DNA of 19,304 nucleotides. Source: an uncultured Spirochaetia bacterium (lineage in GTDB: Bacteria; Spirochaetota; UBA4802; JAGODF01). The DNA is taken from positions 1 to 19,304 of the forward strand of contig CALCJG010000275.1 of NCBI GenBank assembly GCA_937967705.1, read 5' to 3'. The notes under the pieces were generated by a model that had not been told where the DNA came from, searched no databases, and saw only the letters and a list, made by a program, of their open reading frames with translations. Both the position numbers and the translations under genes were made by a program. The number at the start of each line of letters is the position of its first letter. Position 1 is the stretch's first letter. Below, one piece after another: positions 1 through 7,954 of this stretch.

Positions 1-422
1 TCGGTTCCCATTTCCTGACGGCGGTTTACGGCGTTTACGACGCCCGGGAAATGGTGCTGAGGTACACCCGGGCGGGACACGCCTACCCGGTCCTCCTGAG
101 GGACGGGGAGGTTGTCCGGGTGCAGTCTCCCGGCAGGCTGATAGGGATCATCCCGGGTCTTGTCTATCAGGAAATGAATCTGCAGCTCAACCCCGGGGAC
201 AGGCTTTTCCTCTTTACCGACGGCCTTGTCGAGGCGAAAAACATCTGCGGGGAGGATTTCGGCACGGCGATTTTTCCCGGCGTCCTCCAGGCCCTATCGG
301 CAGAGCCGATCGGCAGCTTGATGGAGGGCATTTATGGAGCCCTGAAGGAGCATCGGGGAGGGGAAGAATTTGAAGACGATATCTGCATCCTGGGCCTTGA
401 GGTTTTATCCGGAGAGGACTGA
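1..422 (+). CDS. SpoIIE/RsbU-type PP2C serine phosphatase, C-terminal part (5' end outside window)
   Basis: This reading frame is open from base 3, so the gene begins upstream. The visible 139 codons form the C-terminal half of a SpoIIE/RsbU-type PP2C domain. It contains FLTAVYGVYDARE and RYTRAGHAYPVLL (the strand with the conserved AGH), then RLFLFTDGLVEAKN and a terminal EDDICILGLEV. In this family the aspartates in the DG and DD motifs bind Mn/Mg, and both are present. Family members dephosphorylate anti-sigma-factor antagonists (STAS proteins) in partner-switching circuits, often through an N-terminal receiver, GAF, PAS or HAMP module that cannot be seen here. No STAS or HATPase partner follows it. 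The stop is TGA at 420-422. The domain assignment is strong, but the target is unknown. Confidence 0.88.
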   Translation, partial: GSHFLTAVYGVYDAREMVLRYTRAGHAYPVLLRDGEVVRVQSPGRLIGIIPGLVYQEMNLQLNPGDRLFLFTDGLVEAKNICGEDFGTAIFPGVLQALSAEPIGSLMEGIYGALKEHRGGEEFEDDICILGLEVLSGED

Positions 423-725
423 CAGGCCGTCGGGGTGGGTGAAATAATGCGAATTATTGATTGACTTTTACGATAATATAATGATACTGGTGGTTTTGAC
501 CTAAAAATAAGGTTTTTTTTACCGCCCATCGTCCATTGACAGAGGGGAAGGTTCTTCTGTGATCCGTGGTAAGGGAATTCCTCTGCTGCATCAACTGAAT
601 GCAGTTGTTCGCGTGTCACAGGGCTTTGTTGCAAGTTGCAGGTTTTGGTTTTCGCCAGTGTCCGGCAATCAACACGGGAACCGGGCTTTTCATCGGAACT
701 ACTGATATCATTCAAGGATAATCTA
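423..725 (+). other. Intergenic leader upstream of the permease, rich in inverted repeats
   Basis: No gene was found in these 303 bases. The first part (about 455-520) is AT-rich, with TATAAT-like sequence near 476-482 but no well-spaced -35. A weak 4-bp stem (ACCT 499-502 / AGGT 510-513) is followed by eight T, which could be a poor terminator for the phosphatase gene. From 540 onward there are several complementary pairs: CAGAGG 540-545 with CCTCTG 580-585, CTGCAT 586-591 with ATGCAG 599-604, the competing CAACTG 592-597 with CAGTTG 602-607, CTGTGA 557-562 with TCACAG 616-621, and TGCAA-G-TTGCA 630-640. This could be a structured 5' leader. I did not recognise a known riboswitch consensus. 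Confidence 0.4.
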
Positions 726-2141
726 TTGGAATTAAAGAGACAACTGGGTCTTCCCACCGCCATCCTGGTGGTTGTGGCAAGCATGATAGGAACAGGCGTT
801 TTTATTACCACCGGTGAGGTTCTGGCCATGACTCAGAACGCCCTCTCCCTGCTGATACTCTGGGTTGTGGCGGTAGTGGTGGCCATTACGGGATCGCTCT
901 GTTACGCCGAGCTGGCAACCATGTGGCCCGATGACGGCGGAGAATACGTCTATCTGAAGAAGACCTTCGGACTGCTCCCCTCTTTCCTGACGGGATGGAT
1001 ATCACTGGTGGTGGGCTTTACGGCCTGTGTGGCTATCAGCTCCATCACCGTTATCGAGTACGTCCGGCAGTTCGCCCATAACGCCCTGGGACCGGCTTCC
1101 CCGCTGGCGGTTTTTCTCGCGGATCCCTTCAGCAGCAGGCTTCTGGCTTCGGGGATCATTCTCTTCTTCGGTTCCCTGCATATCATGGGAGTGCGCAAGG
1201 GGAGTTTCGTGCAGAACGTACTCACCATATGCAAGATGGTCATCATCGTCGTCATCATCGGCTTCGGATTTTACGTGGCTGACTGGTCGCATGCGGAGAG
1301 GCTTGTTGCTACCTATAACGCCAAACCGGCGTCGACCGGAATTCTGGGTCCTATTCCCGTTTACGGTCTGGCCCTCCTGATCATCATGTTTTCCTATGCC
1401 GGATGGAACGGTGCGTCCTATCTGGCCGGGGAAATAAAGAACCCGGTCAAGAACCTGCCCCGCGCCCTGCTGTGGGGTTCCATTGTAACATCGATCCTCT
1501 ACCTGCTGCTCAATATCGTCTTCCTCATGGCCTCGCCGGGTGCCGATATCATGGGGCAGAAGGCCGTGGGCTCCATAGCCACCAAGCATCTCTTCGGGGA
1601 CGGGATATCCCATTTCTTCACCCTCGCCATCGCCTTCGTTCTGCTCTCGGCCATATCGGTTGAGATCATGGTGGGGCCCCGGGTGTATTACGCCATGGCC
1701 AAGGATAAGATGCTCTTCCAGGGTCTCAGTTCCGTCAGCGATCGTTTCGGGACGCCCGCTTTCGCCATTGCCCTGCAGGTGGTGCTTTCCATCTTTTATG
1801 TCTGGGTGGGTAATACCACCATACTCATGGAATACATGGGATTTGCCCTGGGTATTTTTCCCGTCATCACCGTGATCGGCCTCATATACAACCGCATCAA
1901 GCATCCCGATCTGCCCCGGCCCTACAAGGTGCCTTTTTACCCGGTAGTGCCGATCATATTCATCACGCTGTCGGTGTTCATGCTGGCGGCGGGGTTTTTG
2001 GCCTGGACCAGCACGTCCCGCTTTGCCCTGGGCGTCGTTCTGGCGGGCATACCGGTCTTTTATATCTGGCGCTGGTACGCCAACCGGCGTTATGCCTCTG
2101 CCATCGCCCCCTGCGCTCCCTGTGTCGAGGAGCTGGAATGA
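726..2141 (+). CDS. APC-superfamily amino-acid permease
   Basis: This predicted 12-helix inner-membrane transporter is about 471 aa, a normal length for the APC family. It opens with LKRQLGLPTAILVVVASMIGTGVFITTG; the GTGVF stretch is the helix-breaking substrate-site motif of TM1. Other family features are AITGSLCYAELATMWPDDGG in TM2-3 and SYAGWNGASYLAGEIKNP in TM6-7, followed by further hydrophobic helices to about residue 460. The tail ends in CAPCVEELE, with two cysteines. Substrate cannot be assigned: the sequence fits general amino-acid, cationic or exchanger subgroups. I chose TTG 726 because AAGGA at 714-718 lies 7 bases upstream and the protein then starts just before TM1. The frame is open back to TTG 636, but that longer start has no clear ribosome site. 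A strong terminator follows, so it is probably a single-gene unit. Confidence 0.85.
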   Translation: MELKRQLGLPTAILVVVASMIGTGVFITTGEVLAMTQNALSLLILWVVAVVVAITGSLCYAELATMWPDDGGEYVYLKKTFGLLPSFLTGWISLVVGFTACVAISSITVIEYVRQFAHNALGPASPLAVFLADPFSSRLLASGIILFFGSLHIMGVRKGSFVQNVLTICKMVIIVVIIGFGFYVADWSHAERLVATYNAKPASTGILGPIPVYGLALLIIMFSYAGWNGASYLAGEIKNPVKNLPRALLWGSIVTSILYLLLNIVFLMASPGADIMGQKAVGSIATKHLFGDGISHFFTLAIAFVLLSAISVEIMVGPRVYYAMAKDKMLFQGLSSVSDRFGTPAFAIALQVVLSIFYVWVGNTTILMEYMGFALGIFPVITVIGLIYNRIKHPDLPRPYKVPFYPVVPIIFITLSVFMLAAGFLAWTSTSRFALGVVLAGIPVFYIWRWYANRRYASAIAPCAPCVEELE

Positions 2142-2176
2142 AAATTCCCTGACAGGAATCCCTGACGAAAAACCTG

Positions 2177-2205
2177 CGGAGGCGCTTTGAGCGCCTCTGT
2201 TTTTT
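2177..2205 (+). terminator. Rho-independent terminator after the permease
   Basis: GAGGCGCT (2179-2186) pairs perfectly with AGCGCCTC (2190-2197) around a 3-base loop. A G-U and a C-G pair extend the stem outward to 2177/2199, and six T follow at 2200-2205. It lies 36 bases after the permease stop. Confidence 0.88.
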
Positions 2206-2451
2206 GGTGCAGGAGGCCGGCCTCAGAAGGCTCTCCGGTATCCTGCAAGATGGGGAAAACCGTTTTCCTGGAGAACAAAAGAATGTTAAATGGTTGTAAA
2301 AAAAGGGGGAAATGGGAACATTTGGCAATAATATATGGTGACCATCAGGCACAGGGGCTAATTTAGGGCTGGATATCCCGGAAAGCCTGTTGTATTTCCT
2401 GCTTTTGCGGGATCATGGTTTATACTCTCTTGATACGGAAGGGTTGCATTC
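2206..2451 (+). other. Upstream region of aspS with inverted repeats
   Basis: No gene was found here. The region holds TGCAGGA 2208-2214 with TCCTGCA about 30 bases later, enclosing a GAGGCCGGCCTC self-complementary block. It also has a 15-base dyad at 2254-2268, a short ATGGT-G-ACCAT dyad at 2335-2345, and AT-rich sequence around 2281-2335. TATACT at 2421-2426 is a possible -10 without a convincing -35. The promoter of the aspS operon is expected here but cannot be fixed from sequence alone. Confidence 0.4.
2254..2268. promoter_or_regulatory. 15-base perfect dyad (candidate operator) upstream of aspS
   Basis: GGAAAAC and GTTTTCC flank a single central C, giving a perfect 7-1-7 inverted repeat about 185 bases before the aspS start. 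It is not followed by a T run, so it is not a typical terminator. It may be a protein-binding site or a hairpin in the leader. No regulator is assigned. Confidence 0.3.
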
Positions 2452-4227
2452 ATGTTTAAGGAAAGAGTCTATTGCGGTGAATTGAGGAAATCCGATGTCG
2501 GCAAAAAAGTGCTGGTAACGGGATGGGTGGATCAAAAGAGAGACCTGGGGGGTCTCGTTTTTATTGAACTGAGGGACGTCTCCGGCGTCGTTCAGGCGGT
2601 TATCAAATCCAATTCGGCCCCGGATGTCATCGATCACGCCAATCAGGTGCGGGACGAGTTCTGCCTGATGGTCCGGGGAACCGTAGTGGGGCGTTCCGCG
2701 GAAACGATCAACCTCGAACTGGGGACCGGGGAGATAGAGGTGGAGGTGGAAAGTCTGGACATACTCAACACATCCCCCACGACCCCCTTTCCCATCGACG
2801 CCCGCAATTCCCTGAATGAGGAGATACGCCTCAAGTATCGTTATCTGGACCTCCGCCGCAAGGAGATGCGGGATGCGGTTATTGCACGGCATCGGGTGAT
2901 GCAGGTGACGCGGAACTATCTTTCCGAAAAGAGGTTCATCGAAATAGAGACCCCCATGCTGAACAAGTCCACACCCGAAGGGGCGAGGGACTTCCTGGTT
3001 CCCAGCCGAATCAGCAAGGGGATGTTTTACGCCCTGCCTCAGTCGCCTCAGCTTTTCAAACAGATTCTCATGATCTCCGGTTTCGACCGCTACTTCCAGA
3101 TCGTCAAATGCTTCCGGGATGAGGACCTGCGAAACGACCGCCAGCCGGAGTTCACTCAGATAGACCTGGAGATGTCCTTCGTGGACCGGGAGATGGTCAT
3201 GGACGTCATTGAGGGGCTCCTCCGCGTGATCGTGAAGGATATCCGGGGCCTGGACATCACCCTCCCTTTTCCGCGCCTTTCCTATGACGAGGCGATGGAG
3301 CGTTACGGCAAGGATGCGCCGGATACACGCTTCGGTCTGGAGCTGCGCACAGTCAGCGATCTCTTCGGCGCTTCACAGTTCAATGTCTTCAGCTCAATCC
3401 TGGCGGAAAAGGGCATCATCAAGGGGATAGCGGTGGAGGACGGGGGAGCGCTTTCCAGGAAAATGATCGACGATTATGTCGAATACGCAAAAGTTTTCCG
3501 GGCAAAAGGGCTCCCCTGGGTGCGCTATAAAGACGGGGCTTTCGAGGGGGGGATCGCCAAGTTCCTCTCCGACGGCGAGAAGGAATCTCTGGTCGGGATT
3601 TTCGGACTCAAGGCAAACTCGGTCCTCTTCTTCTCCGCCGACAGCTACAGTGTGGTAAACGATACCCTGGCCGCTCTGCGGGTAAAGATCGGCAGGGATC
3701 TGGAACTCATCGACGAGGATCGGCTGGATTTCCTCTGGGTCACGGACTTTCCGCTGCTGGAGTACGATGAAGGCGACGGCCGTTTCTATGCCAAGCATCA
3801 CCCTTTTACCTCACCCTTCACGGAGCATCTGGATCTTCTGAAAAAAATTGATCCTGCAGAGGTTGACAAGATCAAGGCCCAGGCTTATGATGTGGTTCTG
3901 AACGGGTCGGAGATCGGGGGAGGCTCAATTCGAATCAGCAATCCCGATGTCCAGAGTATGATGTTCTCAGTGCTGGGTATCTCCGAGGAGGAGGCCAGGG
4001 TGAAATTCTCTTTTCTGCTGGATGCCCTGAAATACGGCGCCCCCCCTCACGGAGGAATCGCCCTGGGACTGGACCGAATCATGATGCTGCTGCTGAAGAA
4101 GGCCTCCATCAGGGACGTCATCCCCTTTCCCAAGACGCAGAAGGGACAGTGCCTGATGAGCGTGGCTCCTTCGCCGGTGTCGCAGGATCAGCTGAAAGAG
4201 CTTTCAATCAAGTTGGCGGACCGTTAA
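2452..4227 (+). CDS. aspS: Aspartate--tRNA ligase (bacterial type)
   Basis: This cytoplasmic class II aminoacyl-tRNA synthetase charges tRNA-Asp. At 591 aa it has the bacterial length, including the GAD insertion domain. The order is an N-terminal OB-fold anticodon-binding domain (about 1-105, with GWVDQKRDLGGLVFIELRD), motif 1 around IETPMLNKSTPEGARDFLVP, motif 2 FRDEDLRNDRQPEFTQIDLE starting at residue 221, the GAD insertion (about 285-410), and motif 3 GGIALGLDRIMML at 534-546 with Arg542. Leu32 sits where the E. coli tRNA-Asp-specific enzyme has Leu and the relaxed Pseudomonas enzyme has His, which hints at a discriminating enzyme but is not proof. ATG 2452 is preceded by GGAAGG at 2437-2442. 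The gene heads a compact operon, and phoH begins 3 bases after its stop. Confidence 0.97.
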   Translation: MFKERVYCGELRKSDVGKKVLVTGWVDQKRDLGGLVFIELRDVSGVVQAVIKSNSAPDVIDHANQVRDEFCLMVRGTVVGRSAETINLELGTGEIEVEVESLDILNTSPTTPFPIDARNSLNEEIRLKYRYLDLRRKEMRDAVIARHRVMQVTRNYLSEKRFIEIETPMLNKSTPEGARDFLVPSRISKGMFYALPQSPQLFKQILMISGFDRYFQIVKCFRDEDLRNDRQPEFTQIDLEMSFVDREMVMDVIEGLLRVIVKDIRGLDITLPFPRLSYDEAMERYGKDAPDTRFGLELRTVSDLFGASQFNVFSSILAEKGIIKGIAVEDGGALSRKMIDDYVEYAKVFRAKGLPWVRYKDGAFEGGIAKFLSDGEKESLVGIFGLKANSVLFFSADSYSVVNDTLAALRVKIGRDLELIDEDRLDFLWVTDFPLLEYDEGDGRFYAKHHPFTSPFTEHLDLLKKIDPAEVDKIKAQAYDVVLNGSEIGGGSIRISNPDVQSMMFSVLGISEEEARVKFSFLLDALKYGAPPHGGIALGLDRIMMLLLKKASIRDVIPFPKTQKGQCLMSVAPSPVSQDQLKELSIKLADR

Positions 4228-4230
4228 CGG

Positions 4231-5199
4231 ATGGAGAATACCTTTGAGATAGATGACATTTCCCTGTATAAGCGGATCTGCGGCTACAGGGACAAGAATC
4301 TCAAAACCATCGAAGGCGTGCTGGGGGTGAGCATCATCCCCCGGGGGAATACTCTGATCGTGGATTCTGACAGCGGCATGGCCGATGCTGCTCTCCGGCT
4401 TTTTCACGTCATGGGGGATTATCTTCAGCATAAGGAGGGCGGGTACGAGTTCGATGATTTCGACATCAAGTACCTGGCGAGGACCGTTCTCTCAGGCAGA
4501 AAGATTGATGCGATGGAGATCGACCGCCTCAAGGTTGTCATCCCGGAAACCGGCCGCTCCATCACGCCGCGCACCCACAATCAGGCGCATTATCTCTCAT
4601 CCATACACCGGAGCCCCATTACGATCTCCATAGGTCCTGCAGGTACCGGCAAAACCTATCTCGCCGTGGCGCTGGCGGTGCAGTACCTCATCGCCGGCAA
4701 GGTGGAGCGGATCGTCTTAACGCGCCCTGCCGTGGAGGCGGGAGAAAACCTCGGCTTTCTGCCCGGCGACCTTATTCAGAAAATCAACCCCTATCTCCGC
4801 CCTCTTTATGACGCCCTCTTCGATATGCTGCCCTTTGAAAGGATATCCAAGCTGATGGAGAAGAATATCATCGAGGTGGCTCCCCTGGCCTATATGAGGG
4901 GGAGGACCCTGAACAGGGCCTTTATCATCCTGGACGAGGCCCAGAACACCACGTCGTCACAGATGAAAATGTTTTTGACTAGACTGGGGAATAATTCCAA
5001 GATAGTCATATCGGGTGATGTGACGCAGATCGACCTGGAGAAACCCAGGAATTCCGGCCTTCTGAGCGCCATGAAAATTCTCCGGGGGATCGATGAGATC
5101 AGCCTGGTCGAATTCGGGAAGGAGGATATCTGCCGTCACCCGCTTGTGGAGAAGATCGTCGCCGCTTATGAGGCCCATGATAGCAGGGAAGGGCGCTGA
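4231..5199 (+). CDS. phoH: PhoH-family ATPase (YbeZ-like)
   Basis: This is a 322-aa cytoplasmic P-loop ATPase of the PhoH family, the usual length for YbeZ. An N-terminal nucleic-acid-binding-like region (about 1-110) precedes the ATPase core. Walker A is GPAGTGKT at 135-142 (Lys141), and Walker B is FIILDEAQN at 231-239 (Asp235-Glu236). LTRPAVEAGENLGFLPGD, also a PhoH hallmark, lies between them. In E. coli the homologue lies next to and interacts with YbeY, and is linked to RNA metabolism. Here ybeY is two genes downstream, which fits that link. The start lies 3 bases after the aspS stop and has only a weak ribosome site (GGCGGA), so translational coupling to aspS is likely. The gap to pgpH is 24 bases. 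The exact physiological substrate of this family remains unsettled. Confidence 0.93.
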   Translation: MENTFEIDDISLYKRICGYRDKNLKTIEGVLGVSIIPRGNTLIVDSDSGMADAALRLFHVMGDYLQHKEGGYEFDDFDIKYLARTVLSGRKIDAMEIDRLKVVIPETGRSITPRTHNQAHYLSSIHRSPITISIGPAGTGKTYLAVALAVQYLIAGKVERIVLTRPAVEAGENLGFLPGDLIQKINPYLRPLYDALFDMLPFERISKLMEKNIIEVAPLAYMRGRTLNRAFIILDEAQNTTSSQMKMFLTRLGNNSKIVISGDVTQIDLEKPRNSGLLSAMKILRGIDEISLVEFGKEDICRHPLVEKIVAAYEAHDSREGR

Positions 5200-5223
5200 C
5201 GGGTCCTTTTCGCGGATACCATT

Positions 5224-7497
5224 ATGATAACAATCCTGAGATTATTCAAAAGCCGTATCATCTCCCTGTGGAACCGGCCGGAAATGAGGATGTCCCTCAT
5301 TCTGGTCATGGGGGTGATCATCCTTTCGACCGCGTTACTCTCCATCAACCTGATCGGCGGTACCTTCAGCTATCAGGTGGGGGATATCGCCAAAGAAAAT
5401 ATACGCGTCCCCTTCGAGATCCGCTATAAGATCGATTCCGAGACCGAAATCGAGAAGAGGCGCGTGGCCGAGGCGGCCCCTCTCGTCTTTGACAGGGATC
5501 AGTCCGTCCTCCTGGAGCGAATGCGCATGGTGGACAGTCTCTTTCACCATGTAGCCTCGGTTCTCAAGGAAAACCCTCCCATCGGCACTGAGGACCGCAC
5601 CTTTCAACTGGCGGCTCTTAAGCAGAACCTGCCTTCCCATCTGAGTCTGGATGACTGGGTCCTTCTGGAGCTTTTGAAAAGCGATAATCCTGAAGAACTC
5701 CGGAAAATCATCAACCGCGTCATGATTTATATCTATGACCGGGGTATCCTGGAGAAAGCATTTGACAACCCGCTGAAGCTCAAGAATGTCAACGTGTCGG
5801 TACGGACCATCAATGCCTCGGATGAGACCGACGAGATGTCCCGATCGCTGGAGGATCTCTCCACGCTGGAGGAGATCAGGAAGGATCTCTACGCCAAGTG
5901 CCGTTCCATCGCCCCCTCTCTGGAGCGGGAGCAGTTGAAGGCCGTAGCGGCGATTGTGCGGAGCCGCCTGAAGGCCAATCTGGCCTTTAATACGGAGGAG
6001 ACCCGGCGCCGCATCGACGAGAGTGTGAAAAGCGTCAAACCTGTCATGGGGATGCTGAAGAAGGGGCAGACCATCGTCCGGGAAGGGGATACGATCACGA
6101 CGGATTCGGTCAAGAAGATCCACATCATCAATTCCCACACGGCCTCAAAAAACATCAACTATGTCATCGGGGTTTTCCTTCTGCAGCTGCTTTTCATGAT
6201 GATCTTCGGTTATTTCATGGCAGTGGATTACGAGTCGCTCTTTCCCGGCAGGAACGCCCCTCTGATCACCTTTTCGCTGGTGATGTTTTTCATCCTCTAT
6301 GCCTTCTTCGTTTCGCGGGTGGATAACGCCCTGAGCGGGCGGTTTATCTTCGCCCTGCTTCTCCCCATTCCCTTCATCACCATGATGGTGGCCATACTCA
6401 ACAGCGTTCACATCGCCGTTATGGTGGGGATATACACGATCTATTTCAGCTATGCCATAAGCGGCGGGGCCTCTTCAACGATCATCCTCTCCTTCAGCTC
6501 CTCCATGCTGGGGATCTTTCTCGTGGGGGATGTGGAGCGGCGTACTGATTTTCTACGAGGCGGGCTGGTGATAGGAATCGTCAACGCCCTCATCGTCGTG
6601 GCTGTGGGACTGATCGATGAGATGTTTTTTTCGGACGTGATACGCAATGTCGAACTGGCCCTCGTGAACGGTCTTATCAGCGCCATCCTGGTGCTGGGGG
6701 TATTCCCCCTCTATGAAAATCTCTTCGGGGTCACTACCAAGTTCAAGCTTCTTGAGCTTTCGGATCTCAACGCGCCCATCTTCAAAAAGATGCTGATGAA
6801 GGCCCCGGGAACCTATAATCATTCCCTCATGGTGGCCAACCTGGCCGAAGCGGCCTGCAAGGACATAGGCGCCAATTATCTTCTGGCCCGGGTGGGGGGA
6901 TACTATCATGATATCGGCAAGATCGACAACGCCGGTATCTACATCGAAAACAAGGTGACGGACCTCAGGACGAAATCCATGACTCCCCTTGAGTACGCCC
7001 GGCTCATCATATCCCATGTGGAGAAGGGCGTCGATATGGCACTCAAGGGAAATCTCCCTCCGGCCATCATAGACTTCATAAGGGAACACCACGGCAAGTC
7101 CACAATGACCTATTTCTATCATCAGGCCCTGGAACTGGCGGATTCATCCGCCGAGGGGGAATCCATAGTCAAAACGGATTTCCAGTACCCCGGCCCCAAG
7201 CCCCATTCCCGGGAGACGGCCATAGTCATGCTCGCCGATTCCGTGGAGGCCGCCTCACGCTCCCTTCAGGATCCCACCTACGTCAAGCTGGAGGGGATGG
7301 TAAAGAAGATCATTTATAACAAGCTCAACGAGGGAGATCTGGAATTTTCCGATCTGACGATGTCGGATTTTAACCGCATACAGAAGGCCTTTCTTCGCGT
7401 GCTCTACGGGATATTCCATACGCGGATCGAATACCCCGAGAAGGAAGAGACCGAGAAACTGGAAAGCCGGGTGCTCAACAGGGACAATGAGGATTGA
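5224..7497 (+). CDS. pgpH: 7TM-HD cyclic-di-nucleotide phosphodiesterase, PgpH-like
   Basis: This is a 757-aa inner-membrane protein of the 7TMR-HD family. The order is a first membrane helix at about 22-44, a large extracytoplasmic 7TMR-HDED domain (about 45-305), a block of six to seven helices (about 313-505), and a cytoplasmic HD domain. HD-domain residues are visible: NH at 532-533, the HDIGK motif at 562-566 (His562-Asp563), and REHHG at 620-624. Firmicute PgpH hydrolyses cyclic di-AMP with a domain of this layout, so the same activity is the best guess, but cyclic nucleotide specificity cannot be read from sequence. The phoH-pgpH-ybeY order is a recurrent arrangement in several phyla. 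The ribosome site before ATG 5224 is weak. The gene overlaps ybeY by 11 bases. Confidence 0.92.
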   Translation: MITILRLFKSRIISLWNRPEMRMSLILVMGVIILSTALLSINLIGGTFSYQVGDIAKENIRVPFEIRYKIDSETEIEKRRVAEAAPLVFDRDQSVLLERMRMVDSLFHHVASVLKENPPIGTEDRTFQLAALKQNLPSHLSLDDWVLLELLKSDNPEELRKIINRVMIYIYDRGILEKAFDNPLKLKNVNVSVRTINASDETDEMSRSLEDLSTLEEIRKDLYAKCRSIAPSLEREQLKAVAAIVRSRLKANLAFNTEETRRRIDESVKSVKPVMGMLKKGQTIVREGDTITTDSVKKIHIINSHTASKNINYVIGVFLLQLLFMMIFGYFMAVDYESLFPGRNAPLITFSLVMFFILYAFFVSRVDNALSGRFIFALLLPIPFITMMVAILNSVHIAVMVGIYTIYFSYAISGGASSTIILSFSSSMLGIFLVGDVERRTDFLRGGLVIGIVNALIVVAVGLIDEMFFSDVIRNVELALVNGLISAILVLGVFPLYENLFGVTTKFKLLELSDLNAPIFKKMLMKAPGTYNHSLMVANLAEAACKDIGANYLLARVGGYYHDIGKIDNAGIYIENKVTDLRTKSMTPLEYARLIISHVEKGVDMALKGNLPPAIIDFIREHHGKSTMTYFYHQALELADSSAEGESIVKTDFQYPGPKPHSRETAIVMLADSVEAASRSLQDPTYVKLEGMVKKIIYNKLNEGDLEFSDLTMSDFNRIQKAFLRVLYGIFHTRIEYPEKEETEKLESRVLNRDNED

Positions 7498-7936
7498 GGT
7501 CTTCACCGAGGGGGATGTCTGTCTCCCCTATGAGGGTCTGGAGAAGGGGGTGGTCATGAGGATCGCCCGTAAGGTTTGCCGTCTTCTGGAGTTGAACGAC
7601 GTATCGCTGGCATTGATCCTTACCGATAACAGGACCATCCGCAAGCTCAACCGGGAGTACCGTGGCAAGGACCGGTCGACGGATGTCATCTCCTTCGCCT
7701 ATCGGGACGAGCCTTTCCCCGATACGGGAGGGAGAGAGGAAATGCTGGGGGATATCTACATATCCCTGGTGAAGACCCTCTCGCAGGCGGGGAAGTACGG
7801 GGTCTCCTTTCGGGAGGAGTTTTGCCGCCTGCTGATTCACGGGGTTCTCCACCTCATCGGGTATGATCACGAGCTGTCTGCCGAAGAGGAGGAGCGTATG
7901 CGCACTAAGGAAGCGGAGCTGATGGCCTCCCTGTGA
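7487..7936 (+). CDS. ybeY: Endoribonuclease YbeY (rRNA maturation factor)
   Basis: This is a 149-aa zinc-dependent single-strand endoribonuclease involved in 16S rRNA 3' processing and ribosome quality control. The diagnostic motif HGVLHLIGYDHE lies at about residues 118-129, with His118, His122 and His128 as expected zinc ligands. Upstream are the family strand ALILTDNRTIRKLNREYRGK and the STDVISFAY motif. The length is typical. The start overlaps the end of pgpH by 11 bases in another frame, and only a weak AGGG precedes it, so coupled translation is likely. The gene ends the aspS operon. The convergent phosphohexomutase stop is only 18 bases away, and no hairpin terminator is visible between them. 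Confidence 0.95.
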   Translation: MRIEVFTEGDVCLPYEGLEKGVVMRIARKVCRLLELNDVSLALILTDNRTIRKLNREYRGKDRSTDVISFAYRDEPFPDTGGREEMLGDIYISLVKTLSQAGKYGVSFREEFCRLLIHGVLHLIGYDHELSAEEEERMRTKEAELMASL

Positions 7937-7954
7937 TATTGGTTCCCTGACGCC

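Noticed and set aside
332..829. 165-codon minus-strand frame across the phosphatase-permease gap
   Set aside because: It overlaps both neighbouring genes and the structured leader. The product is low-complexity Ser/Pro-rich with no recognised domain.
1002..1904. 300-codon open frame on the minus strand
   Set aside because: It is antisense to the permease. The product is a His/Glu/Asp-rich string with a run of Asp from repeated ATC codons, not a protein family.
4228..5223. phoH read as a phosphate-starvation (Pho) regulon member
   Set aside because: No Pho-box-like repeats were seen upstream, the gene is 3 bases behind aspS, and the adjacency to pgpH and ybeY fits the YbeZ-type role.
5335..6138. 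267-codon open frame on the minus strand
   Set aside because: It is antisense to the extracytoplasmic domain of pgpH, with no family pattern and no ribosome site.
7937..7954. Terminator between ybeY and the phosphohexomutase gene
   Set aside because: The 18-base convergent gap has no inverted repeat and no T run, so none can be claimed.
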